14,244 bases of DNA from JAWXUT01 sp044426075 (GTDB lineage: Bacteria; Bacillota; Clostridia; Christensenellales; DTU072): NCBI GenBank assembly GCA_044426075.1, contig JAWXUT010000035.1:1-14244 (forward strand), read 5' to 3'. The notes under the pieces are model-generated. The model did no database searches, had not been told where the DNA came from, and was given only the letters and a program-made list of their open reading frames with translations. Numbering within the stretch: position 1 is the first letter of the stretch; every line of letters begins with the position of its first letter. Both the position numbers and the translations under genes were made by a program. Below are positions 6,482 to 13,454 of this stretch, piece after piece.

Positions 6482-9226
6482 TTAAACTTCCTCTTGTACT
6501 ATGCTGAAGCTCTCGATGATATCGCCTTCTTTGATGTCATTGAAATCGTCAAGACCAATACCACACTCATAACCAGTGTTAACTTCTTTAGCGTCGTCTT
6601 TCATCCTCTTTAAGGATGAAATTGAAGTCTCTTTGATAACAATGTTGTCCCTAAGTACTCTAACTTTAGCATTTCTAACGATTTTTCCGTCTTTAACCAT
6701 AACACCCGCAATTGTTCCAATACTTGAAATCTTGTATATTGCGCGTACTTCGGCTTTTCCAAGATATTGTTCGCGGAATTTTGGTGCAAGTAGACCCTTA
6801 ATTGCCTTGGTTACGTCATCGATAGCGTCATAAATAACTCTATAAATGCGGATATCAATATTATTTTTATCTGCAATAGCACGAGCTTTTGCGTCTGGTC
6901 TTACGTTAAATCCTATAATAATAGCCTTTGTTGTATCAGCTAGAGTTACGTCTGATTCGTTGATAGCGCCAGCAACGCCGTGAACTACACGAACATTAAC
7001 TTCTTCATTGCTCAACTTAACAAGTGACTCTTTTAACGCTTGTACTGAACCTTGTACGTCTGCCTTAATAATGATGTTAAGATTTTTCATCTTGCCACCA
7101 GCAATACTGCTAAATACGTCATCAAGATTTACATTTGTTACGCCAGAGATATTTGCTTTTTCACGATTAATTCTCTCAGACAATACTTGTTTCATAAGTT
7201 TATCATCGCTAACAACCATCAATTGATCGCCCGCATTTGGAACTTCTTGCAAACCGTGTATTGAAACTGCTGAACTTGGGCCTGCCTTTTTAACAGCTTT
7301 GCCTTTATCGTCAACCATAGCCCTAACTTTACCAGTAACTGTGCCCGCAATAATATAATCGCCAACCTTAAGTGTACCGTTTTGTACAAGAACAGTTGCC
7401 ATTGGACCTCTGCCTTTGTCAAGTCGCGCTTCAACAATGGTTCCTTTTGCTGCTCTGTTTGGATTAGCCCTTAGTTCCATAACTTCTGCTGTAATTAGTA
7501 TGGTTGAAAGCAAATCATTCATACCCATACCAGTTTTTGCAGAAACTCTTACTACTGGAACAGTTCCGCCCCACTCTTCTGCTAGCAAATCATATTCGGA
7601 TAATTGAGTTAATACTCTGTCTGGATCAGCACCAGGTCTGTCCATTTTATTGATAGCAACAATTATGCTAACCTCTGCAGCTTTTGCGTGAGCAATTGCT
7701 TCAATTGTTTGTGGCATAATTCCGTCATCCGCAGCTACAACTATAATAGCTATATCTGTTGCTGTTGCTCCGCGTTGACGCATTGCTGTAAAAGCCGCGT
7801 GTCCGGGGGTGTCTAGGAATGTTATTTTTTGTCCGTCTAGCATAGTTGAATATGCGCCGATATGTTGCGTAATTCCGCCAGCTTCGCCACTTACAACATT
7901 TGCATTACGGAAATTATCAAGAATTGATGTCTTACCGTGGTCAACGTGACCCATAACTGTTACAATTGGTGGTCTTGCAACCAAGTTTGCTGTATCTTCA
8001 ATTTCATCGTGAGAAGCAATAACTTTTTCTTCACTGCTCTCTTGGTGTTGAAGTTCAAGCGTAACCCCTAGTTCACCAGCAACCAACTCTGCTGTTGCAA
8101 AATCGATTCTGTCATTTATAGTTTTAATGATTCCTAATAAGAACAATGTCTTAATGATCTCACTACCGGTTTTACCGATTTTCTCACTCAATGTTTTGAT
8201 TGTTACAACTTCATCTATCGCTGCGTGAGTTATATTTATTAGTTGTGGCATAATGAAAGATTGCTTTTTAGTAGCGGTCTTTCTTGACCTAATCTTTTTG
8301 ATTTCACCACTGATTTCATCATAAACTATAGCTTGTGAACCACCCTCAAATCCTTTTTTGATTTTGGATTTTTTGCTTAAAGTATGATCTTCACCGCTTG
8401 CACGTACATGAGTTCTATCATTTCTTTTGTTTTTATCTGGTCCACGTGAAGGCATCATTGGCATTCCACCACCCATCATACCACCAGCTGGGCGTGATAC
8501 TCCACCAGAATTTTGATTTCTGTCTGAGTTATATCCGCCACCTTGTTGACCATATGGTGGACGTCCACCCATTGCACCAGCACCATTCCTATTATATGGA
8601 GGTCTTGCACCTTGTGGGCCTTGTTGGGCATCACGTGGTGGGCGCTTTGGTCTAACTGGTTGCTCTTGTGGAATATAGATTTTTATAACAGGCTTCTCAA
8701 TTGTTGATTTCTTTTTTGGAGAACCAAATATTGACTCATTGATTTGATGAGCTTGCTTGCGTAATCTATCAGCTGCGTCTGTAGGTGTAACTGGCTTTTC
8801 GGCACTTTTTGTATCTGTAGATACAGTTTTTGCCGGTTGTTCTGCAACAACTGGGGTTTCTACTGCGGCAACAGTTTGTTTTTCAACAACTGGTTTTGCA
8901 ACAGCCTCAACCTTGGGCTCAGCTTTAACTTCAACAACTTTTTTAGGCGCCTCATCTTCATTAACAATAGGGGTTGCCATTTCTTTTTTAATAGCTTCCT
9001 CTTGCGCTTTCATTTGAAGTTCTTTCTCTTTCTTTTTAACCAACTTATCATCAATATCTTTGTTGATAGCTACTCTTTTACCCGCTAGCAATGACAAAGC
9101 TTCAGCAATGGCTGCTTTCTGCTTGTTAAAATTGCTCGCCAAAGCATTCAAGTGTTGCCCCTCAAACGATGCAATTTTTGATAAATTTGCTAATACATTT
9201 TCTTGTTTCTTAGCTTGTTCACCCAT
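6482..9226 (-). CDS. infB: Translation initiation factor IF-2
   Basis: GTPase that places initiator fMet-tRNA on the 30S subunit and promotes 50S joining. 914 residues. Regions: an N-terminal Lys/Glu/Ala/Val-rich segment (about 40-150); a Gly/Pro/Met/Arg/Asn-rich low-complexity linker (about 190-270, with repeated RPPY and GG(G)M); an IF2-N subdomain (about 336-392); then the GTPase domain with G1 GHVDHGKT (426-433), G2 around GGITQHIGA (450-458), G3 DTPG (472-475), G4 NKMD (526-529) and G5 SAK (562-564). Domain II and the C-terminal fMet-tRNA-binding domains follow to the end. The SD is AAGGAGAT about eleven bases before the ATG. The gene lies 32 bp after ylxQ. Internal starts giving shorter isoforms, as in E. 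coli, cannot be judged here. Confidence 0.98.
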   Translation of the reverse strand: MGEQAKKQENVLANLSKIASFEGQHLNALASNFNKQKAAIAEALSLLAGKRVAINKDIDDKLVKKKEKELQMKAQEEAIKKEMATPIVNEDEAPKKVVEVKAEPKVEAVAKPVVEKQTVAAVETPVVAEQPAKTVSTDTKSAEKPVTPTDAADRLRKQAHQINESIFGSPKKKSTIEKPVIKIYIPQEQPVRPKRPPRDAQQGPQGARPPYNRNGAGAMGGRPPYGQQGGGYNSDRNQNSGGVSRPAGGMMGGGMPMMPSRGPDKNKRNDRTHVRASGEDHTLSKKSKIKKGFEGGSQAIVYDEISGEIKKIRSRKTATKKQSFIMPQLINITHAAIDEVVTIKTLSEKIGKTGSEIIKTLFLLGIIKTINDRIDFATAELVAGELGVTLELQHQESSEEKVIASHDEIEDTANLVARPPIVTVMGHVDHGKTSILDNFRNANVVSGEAGGITQHIGAYSTMLDGQKITFLDTPGHAAFTAMRQRGATATDIAIIVVAADDGIMPQTIEAIAHAKAAEVSIIVAINKMDRPGADPDRVLTQLSEYDLLAEEWGGTVPVVRVSAKTGMGMNDLLSTILITAEVMELRANPNRAAKGTIVEARLDKGRGPMATVLVQNGTLKVGDYIIAGTVTGKVRAMVDDKGKAVKKAGPSSAVSIHGLQEVPNAGDQLMVVSDDKLMKQVLSERINREKANISGVTNVNLDDVFSSIAGGKMKNLNIIIKADVQGSVQALKESLVKLSNEEVNVRVVHGVAGAINESDVTLADTTKAIIIGFNVRPDAKARAIADKNNIDIRIYRVIYDAIDDVTKAIKGLLAPKFREQYLGKAEVRAIYKISSIGTIAGVMVKDGKIVRNAKVRVLRDNIVIKETSISSLKRMKDDAKEVNTGYECGIGLDDFNDIKEGDIIESFSIVQEEV

Positions 9227-9258
9227 TCTGTCTTAAATCTCCTTACTACTTACGTTGT

Positions 9259-9573
9259 TTATATGTTATTGGTATCTTCTAGTATCTTAATAACTTGATC
9301 AGTCAATCCACCTTTTTTCAAGCCGATAACCTTGCAATTCTCTTTATGTGTAACTGCCGGTATATCTTCAAGCGCTATTATCTCATATCCCCATTCAGCA
9401 CCGTGTCTTGATATTTTATCTAGCGCATTTTGACTTAACCTAGGATCATACAACACAACTTTTATTTTTTTATTCAGCAAGATATTATCTGTACCGAATA
9501 TAACTTTGCCAGATTTTATTCCAAAACCAACGTAAGTCTTTATCTTATTTAATGAGTTCTGCGATAGTGTCAT
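9259..9573 (-). CDS. ylxQ: L7Ae/L30e-family RNA-binding protein YlxQ
   Basis: 104 residues, the standard size of the YlxQ group of ribosomal L7Ae/L30e/Gadd45-fold proteins encoded between rnpM and infB in Firmicutes. VGFGIKSGKVIFG (15-27) corresponds to the family motif LGLARRAGKLVxG. The alpha-beta-alpha pattern continues through KVVLYDPRLSQNALDKI and ends with GLKKGGLTDQVIKILE. The L7Ae fold suggests binding to kink-turn-like RNA or the ribosome; its actual role is not settled. The start is inferred: the only in-frame ATG (9573) lies 29 nt inside rnpM and has GGAG four to five bases upstream. This gives about six more residues before the core than usual. Confidence 0.88.
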   Translation of the reverse strand: MTLSQNSLNKIKTYVGFGIKSGKVIFGTDNILLNKKIKVVLYDPRLSQNALDKISRHGAEWGYEIIALEDIPAVTHKENCKVIGLKKGGLTDQVIKILEDTNNI

Positions 9574-9808
9574 ATATCTCCATTGGAACTTCGCGCTTAA
9601 AGCTTTTATTAAGCAACTTTTTCTTTAATACCATATTTAGACAACTTTCATTTTTGCATATATATGCCCCTCTTCCTTGCGCTCTGCCAGTAGGATTTAA
9701 GATAAATTCGCCTTCTTTACTTTTAATGATTTTATGAAGGGAATCTTTATCTTTCATTTCTCTACAAGCAACGCACATTCTTAGAGGTTCTTCTCTTGTC
9801 TGTTTCAT
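9545..9808 (-). CDS. rnpM: YlxR / RnpM (DUF448), RNase P-modulating RNA-binding protein
   Basis: 87 residues. The family signatures are MCVACREMKDKDSLHKII (11-28, Cys12 and Cys15), NPTGRAQGRGAYIC (38-51) and a following Cys56, with a basic C-terminal part (KKKLLNKSFKRE). In B. subtilis the homologue YlxR was reported to bind RNase P RNA and lower its activity, and earlier to affect transcription as a nucleoid-associated-like factor. The gene sits in its standard place between nusA and ylxQ. It starts one base after the nusA stop (TAA A ATG) without a clear SD, so it is probably translated by coupling to nusA. It overlaps ylxQ by 29 nt. Confidence 0.92.
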   Translation of the reverse strand: MKQTREEPLRMCVACREMKDKDSLHKIIKSKEGEFILNPTGRAQGRGAYICKNESCLNMVLKKKLLNKSFKREVPMEIYDTIAELIK

Positions 9809-9809
9809 T

Positions 9810-10925
9810 TTACTCTGTTATTTCTTCAACTTCTACTTCAACTTCTTCAGTTCCGCCATTGATTAGGTCAGCTTCAGCCTCATCAATAATTGCTGAATAT
9901 GGCTTTACATCAATTCTGAAACCAGTTAGTTTAGCAGCTAATCTTGCGTTTTGTCCCGCTTTACCAATTGCAAGTGACAATTTATCATCTGGAACAACAA
10001 CTTTTGCGTGATTTTCTAACTCGTTTAGTTGAACCATCAATACCTTTGCTGGACTCAATGCTCTTGCGATAAATTCCATTGGATCTTCACTATAAGGAAT
10101 AATATCTACCTTTTCGCCATTAAGTTCTGCAACAATTGCGTTTACACGGCAACCTTTTGCACCGATACAAGAACCGATTGCGTCTAGGTTTGGTTCATCA
10201 CTATAAACTGCCATTTTTGTACGATATCCAGCTTCACGAACTATGCCATGAACTTTTACAAGACCACTGCGCAATTCTGGAACTTCTAGCTCGAACATCT
10301 TGCGAACATAACCCGCGCTGTTTCTGCTACATACAACTTGTGCACCTTTTAAACCGTTACGTACTTTTTTAACATAAACTTTAATCTTGTCGTTTACATT
10401 TAAGATTTCTCCACGAACTTGGTCAGATACTCCAATTACACCCTCAAGTTGTGTGCCCAAAATTTCACAATAAATTGTATTTGGATCAACTCTTCTGACA
10501 ATAGCTTGCATTAGCTCGCCTTCTTTATCTGTCATTTCTGATTGAGCTTGCTCACGTTTAGCTTCGTTAATGCGTTGCATAATAACTTGTTTTGCAGTTT
10601 GAGCTGCAATTCTGCTAAGTGATTTTGGTGTAACATCTTCGCCGATTGTGTCGCCGATGTTTGCATCTATCTTGATTTCTCTTGCTTCTTCTAGTGTCAA
10701 CTCCCAATCTTCTTGTGGTTCGCCGTCAACTACTACTTGATATGCGAAAAACTTGATTGTTGCTGTTTCCGGATTTAAACTAACAGTGATTGCTCTGCAT
10801 TCTCCACTTTCTTTTTTGTATGCAGATGCAAGACCTGCCTCAAGTGATGTAAGTAAAAGCTGTTTGTCTAGTTTAGCCTCAGATTCAAATTGGTCCAACG
10901 CTAAGAAAAATTCCTTGTTCTTCAT
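9810..10925 (-). CDS. nusA: Transcription termination/antitermination factor NusA
   Basis: Binds RNA polymerase and nascent RNA, controls pausing, intrinsic termination and rRNA antitermination. 371 residues, the compact Firmicutes form without the C-terminal acidic repeats of E. coli NusA. The N-terminal polymerase-binding domain (1-125) contains AREIKIDANIGD (81-92) and SRIAAQTAKQVI (104-115). An S1 domain follows (about 133-200). KH1 has GSCIGAKG (251-258) and KH2 has AIGKAGQNARLAAKLTG (319-335). The last residues are a short acidic tail (EEVEVEVEEITE). The ATG at 10925 has GGAGG about ten bases upstream and follows rimP by 25 bp. Confidence 0.98.
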   Translation of the reverse strand: MKNKEFFLALDQFESEAKLDKQLLLTSLEAGLASAYKKESGECRAITVSLNPETATIKFFAYQVVVDGEPQEDWELTLEEAREIKIDANIGDTIGEDVTPKSLSRIAAQTAKQVIMQRINEAKREQAQSEMTDKEGELMQAIVRRVDPNTIYCEILGTQLEGVIGVSDQVRGEILNVNDKIKVYVKKVRNGLKGAQVVCSRNSAGYVRKMFELEVPELRSGLVKVHGIVREAGYRTKMAVYSDEPNLDAIGSCIGAKGCRVNAIVAELNGEKVDIIPYSEDPMEFIARALSPAKVLMVQLNELENHAKVVVPDDKLSLAIGKAGQNARLAAKLTGFRIDVKPYSAIIDEAEADLINGGTEEVEVEVEEITE

Positions 10926-10950
10926 TTTTTGAATTCCTCCAATTTATCGA

Positions 10951-11412
10951 TTAAAATTTTATGTATGGTCTTAGCACTTTGATGTTGCTTCTTTCCAAAA
11001 CAACCTCTTTGCCTTTTGTTGATAATTTTACTTCATTTTGTGAATAAGAAATAAGTTTTCCTACCACTTTTGATTTTTTAACAAGTGGATTTATTAAAAA
11101 TGCTTCCACTTCTTCGTCTAGATTACGGCGATAGTCGTCATCAGATACAATCAATCTATCTAACCCAGGTGAAGAAATATTCAATGAATATGGAGCGTCT
11201 CCAGTTAAATCAAGATTTTCTAACGCTTCATCTATAGCCGCGCTAACCGTTTCGCAATCTGACAACTGAATTCCACCCTTTTTATAGATAAAAAATGTAA
11301 GTGTATCGATATTTTCAATGGGTTTAAATGAAACCTCAACTACTTCATATCCCAAACTTTCTATAATTGGATTGATGTTAGTTGCCGCCATACTTTCTAC
11401 TATGTTTAACAT
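10951..11412 (-). CDS. rimP: Ribosome maturation factor RimP
   Basis: Binds the 30S subunit during assembly of the S12/central region. 153 residues from the chosen start. The N-terminal alpha-beta domain contains SLGYEVVEVSFKP, LTFFIYKKGGIQLSDCE and the family core YSLNISSPGLDRLI; a small SH3-like C-terminal barrel follows (VVGKLISYSQNEVKLSTKGK). An ATG at 11433 would add seven residues, but the perfect SD AGGAGGT (11419-11425) lies downstream of it and six bases before the ATG at 11412, so 11412 is the real start. It is the first gene of the rimP-nusA-infB operon. It is preceded by a promoter and a hairpin-bearing leader. Confidence 0.95.
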   Translation of the reverse strand: MLNIVESMAATNINPIIESLGYEVVEVSFKPIENIDTLTFFIYKKGGIQLSDCETVSAAIDEALENLDLTGDAPYSLNISSPGLDRLIVSDDDYRRNLDEEVEAFLINPLVKKSKVVGKLISYSQNEVKLSTKGKEVVLERSNIKVLRPYIKF

Positions 11413-11434
11413 AAAAATACCTCCTATACACACA

Positions 11435-11461
11435 TTGAGAGTGGCTTTTGGCCACTCTCAA
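11435..11461 (-). promoter_or_regulatory. Perfect 11-bp hairpin in the rimP-operon 5' leader
   Basis: In the transcript sense it reads TTGAGAGTGGC, a 5-nt loop CAAAA, then GCCACTCTCAA. It lies between the predicted promoter and the rimP SD and ends nine bases before AGGAGGT. No U-tract follows directly, so it does not look like an intrinsic terminator. It may stabilise the mRNA 5' end or bind a regulatory protein such as an operon product. Confidence 0.75.
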
Positions 11462-11482
11462 CAAGTCAACTTATTCAGTAAT

Positions 11483-11514
11483 ATTATAATACCATATGTT
11501 GTAAAATTATGCAA
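11483..11514 (-). promoter_or_regulatory. Promoter of the rimP-nusA-infB operon
   Basis: On the minus strand TTGCAT (11514-11509) is followed by 17 bp and TATTAT (11491-11486). An overlapping TATAAT (11488-11483) is a better -10 hexamer but with 20-bp spacing. The predicted start, near 11479-11475, gives a leader of roughly 65 nt containing the hairpin and the SD. Confidence 0.55.
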
Positions 11515-11577
11515 GTGTTTGGGAATAATTTTGCAAATTTTTTAAAAAATACCTATTTTTGCACTACTTATCGCCAA

Positions 11578-12504
11578 TCATTCCACAATCAAACTGCTTT
11601 TAAGCTTTTCTAACACCATAACAAAATGACTTGGAAGTGGTGCGCTAAAAACCATATGTTCACCAGTGGTTGGGTGTGATAATTCAAGTTCATATGCGTG
11701 TAGCAATTGCCCGTCTAACTTAAACTTATTGCTTCCACCATAAGCACTATCGCCCACAACTGAGTGGGGAATATGTTTTGAGTGTACTCTTATTTGGTGC
11801 GTTCTACCCGTGTATAGTTGATATTTTACCAGCGTATATTGCCCATAGCGCGCCTCAACCGTAAAATCTGTACGCGCATATCTGCCACCCACAGTTACAA
11901 CCGCCATTTTTTTTCTATCATTACGATTACGATCAATATTTGTTTCAATCGAACCACTATCTTCTCTTATATTGCCGTCAACAAGTGCAATGTATCGCCT
12001 TTTAGCAGATTTTTCTGCAATTTGTTCACTTAAAGATTGATGTGCTTTGTCATTTTTTGCAATAACAATTAGTCCGCTTGTATCTTTATCTAGCCTATGC
12101 ACTATGCCCGGCCTAATAACGCCATTAATAGTTGATAAATCTTTTATGTGATACAACAATGCATTTACTAACGTGCCATTTGGGCTGCCCAATGCGGGAT
12201 GCGTTACCATACCTTGCCTCTTATTGATAACAGCAAAATCACTATCTTGATACACAATGTCAATTGGAATATTTTCGGGTTCGGCTGTAAGTTCAACTGG
12301 AGCATCCGCAAGAACAGAAACTTCGTCACCCAACCTAACGCTATAACTAGATTTTTTGATTTCTTTAGAATTTACAGAAACTTTGCCCTCTTCTATGCAA
12401 GTTTTAGCCCTACTTCTAGAGATATTATCACTTTTATTGGATATAAAAGCGTCAAGCCTAAGCCCAACGCAATCATTTTCAACTACAAAAATTTCAGTAT
12501 TCAC
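11578..12504 (-). CDS. RluD/YlyB-type 23S rRNA pseudouridine synthase
   Basis: Converts specific uridines in large-subunit rRNA to pseudouridine. 308 residues from the proposed GTG start. An S4 RNA-binding domain is at the N-terminus (from GLRLDAFISNK, 14-24), then the RluA-family catalytic domain with HPALGSPNGTLVNALLYH, HRLDKDTSG (136-144, catalytic Asp139) and GRTHQIRVH (233-241). An ATG at 12540 is in frame but would overlap lspA by 47 nt and add a Lys/Arg-rich stretch. The GTG at 12504-12502 sits five bases after a GGGTGG SD-like site and leaves an 11-nt overlap with lspA, so I prefer it. It is the B. subtilis ylyB position, directly after lspA. The exact target uridines are not readable from sequence. 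An earlier or alternative start cannot be excluded. Confidence 0.93.
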   Translation of the reverse strand: MNTEIFVVENDCVGLRLDAFISNKSDNISRSRAKTCIEEGKVSVNSKEIKKSSYSVRLGDEVSVLADAPVELTAEPENIPIDIVYQDSDFAVINKRQGMVTHPALGSPNGTLVNALLYHIKDLSTINGVIRPGIVHRLDKDTSGLIVIAKNDKAHQSLSEQIAEKSAKRRYIALVDGNIREDSGSIETNIDRNRNDRKKMAVVTVGGRYARTDFTVEARYGQYTLVKYQLYTGRTHQIRVHSKHIPHSVVGDSAYGGSNKFKLDGQLLHAYELELSHPTTGEHMVFSAPLPSHFVMVLEKLKSSLIVE

Positions 12505-13051
12505 TATTGCCACCCTTTTTCTTTTTATCTTTATTGTCATCTGGCTTATAATAAAATACTACATATATAATCAACAATATACAACCTATAACCAGCCCGC
12601 TATCTGCAAAATTGAAAACTGCAAAGTCAATCAATTCAAAATAAACCAAGTCACGAACATAGCCAAAAACCAACCTATCAACGGTGTTTCCTATGCCACC
12701 CGCAACCATAAGTACAAGCGCTATCCGAAGCCACATATTGCGATTCTTTTCCGAAAACAACATAAATGCAAGCATTGCAACCATTGCAACTATGCTAATT
12801 ACAGCAAGTAGCGTATTGTTCCCCGAAAACATACCAAAAGATGAACCAGTATTTTCAACCGAAACAAAGCGTATGAACCCGTCAATATGAAAGAAATCGT
12901 CGCTCACTTTTGTTCCATTTGCAAGAGGAGTGTAGATAAAATGTTTTGTAAGTAAGTCAAATGCCAAATACAAGCCCACAAAAAACATTTCTATTGTGAA
13001 GAATTTGCACATTTTTTTATTTAATTCAAGTTTATAATTACCTATTTTCAT
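12494..13051 (-). CDS. lspA: Lipoprotein signal peptidase (signal peptidase II)
   Basis: Membrane aspartyl protease that removes signal peptides from diacylglyceryl-modified prolipoproteins. 185 residues, four TM segments (about 18-32, 82-99, 108-122, 150-167). Signatures: DLLTK (32-36), VENTGSSFG (65-73), GGIGNTVDRLVFG (118-130) and FAVFNFADSG (143-152). The catalytic pair is Asp125 and Asp150. The C-terminus is a basic/acidic cytoplasmic tail (DDNKDKKKKGG). The ATG at 13051 has no SD. A consensus promoter predicts transcription start two to four bases before it. Met14 (ATG at 13012) is an alternative start giving a more typical N-terminus, but it too has no SD. It overlaps rluD by 11 nt. 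The usual ileS upstream neighbour is absent. Confidence 0.95.
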   Translation of the reverse strand: MKIGNYKLELNKKMCKFFTIEMFFVGLYLAFDLLTKHFIYTPLANGTKVSDDFFHIDGFIRFVSVENTGSSFGMFSGNNTLLAVISIVAMVAMLAFMLFSEKNRNMWLRIALVLMVAGGIGNTVDRLVFGYVRDLVYFELIDFAVFNFADSGLVIGCILLIIYVVFYYKPDDNKDKKKKGGNSEY

Positions 13052-13060
13052 AATATATAC

Positions 13061-13089
13061 ATTATATAATATATTGATATCAATGTCAA
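13061..13089 (-). promoter_or_regulatory. Consensus sigma-A promoter of lspA
   Basis: On the minus strand TTGACA (13089-13084), exactly 17 bp, then TATAAT (13066-13061): six of six at both boxes. Only nine bases separate the -10 from the lspA ATG, so the mRNA would have an almost absent 5' leader. Confidence 0.85.
13073..13084. repeat. 12-bp perfect palindrome inside the lspA promoter
   Basis: ATTGATATCAAT is a perfect palindrome lying almost wholly in the -35/-10 spacer and touching the -35 by one base. It could be an operator half-site pair, or chance in AT-rich DNA. Confidence 0.4.
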
Positions 13090-13103
13090 TGCAATCACCA
13101 TAT

Positions 13104-13454
13104 TTAGATGTTTGCCTTTAATTTTACACCTTTTGGCGTCATAAGAAAAATTTTATCCTTAATGCGCTCAAGTTTGCCATCTAGTGCAAAAACAGCCCCG
13201 CTCATAAAATCGAGCATACGCTGCTGGTCAGATACTTTAGCTTTTTTTAGGTCAATAACTAGCCCATGGCACTTCTTTAATTCTACAATTAGTGCTTCAA
13301 TGTCTGCAAAAGTTGTGGGCGACAACACCGTTATCGATACATTATTAAAAGACTCCACGGCAAGCTGTTTTTCTGCCATGAAGTCATCGTATGGTGTATT
13401 TTTATGTTGTTTTTTGCCAATTTCACCCGAAGTTAGCGTTTTCATAAATGTCAT
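13104..13454 (-). CDS. sepF: SepF-like cell division protein
   Basis: SepF binds FtsZ, stacks into rings and anchors the Z-ring at the division septum. 116 residues, short against about 150 in Bacillus. The SepF core is complete: VSITVLSPTTFADIEALI (39-56), GLVIDLKKA (64-72), QQRMLDFMSGAVFALDG (77-93) and KIFLMTP (101-107). Residues 1-32 are polar and lack an obvious amphipathic membrane-binding helix, which is normally at the extreme N-terminus. The ATG follows the yggS TAG with no gap and in the same reading frame. There is no SD for this ATG or for the alternative Met4 (13445), so it should be made by reinitiation or readthrough. The ylmE-sepF pairing is standard in Firmicutes. Confidence 0.9.
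   Translation of the reverse strand: MTFMKTLTSGEIGKKQHKNTPYDDFMAEKQLAVESFNNVSITVLSPTTFADIEALIVELKKCHGLVIDLKKAKVSDQQRMLDFMSGAVFALDGKLERIKDKIFLMTPKGVKLKANI

Noticed and set aside
8757..9088. Two plus-strand frames rich in Ser/Thr/Phe/Asn
   Set aside because: They are reflections of the repetitive Lys/Glu/Val/Ala coding of the IF2 N-terminus.
11412..11433. Upstream ATG (11433) as rimP start
   Set aside because: The perfect SD lies downstream of it and fits the ATG at 11412.
11525..11560. Terminator after rluD formed by A/T tracts (AAAAAT-AGGT-ATTTTT on the minus strand)
   Set aside because: The stem is only A:T pairs and short; it would be very weak. I do not call it.
12505..12540. Upstream ATG (12540) as rluD start
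   Set aside because: It would overlap lspA by 47 nt and add a basic non-conserved stretch; the GTG at 12504 has an SD-like site.
12356..12811. Plus-strand open frame of 151 codons across the rluD/lspA junction
   Set aside because: It is antisense to two clearly conserved genes, has Lys/Asn/Tyr/His-rich low-quality composition and no promoter or SD.
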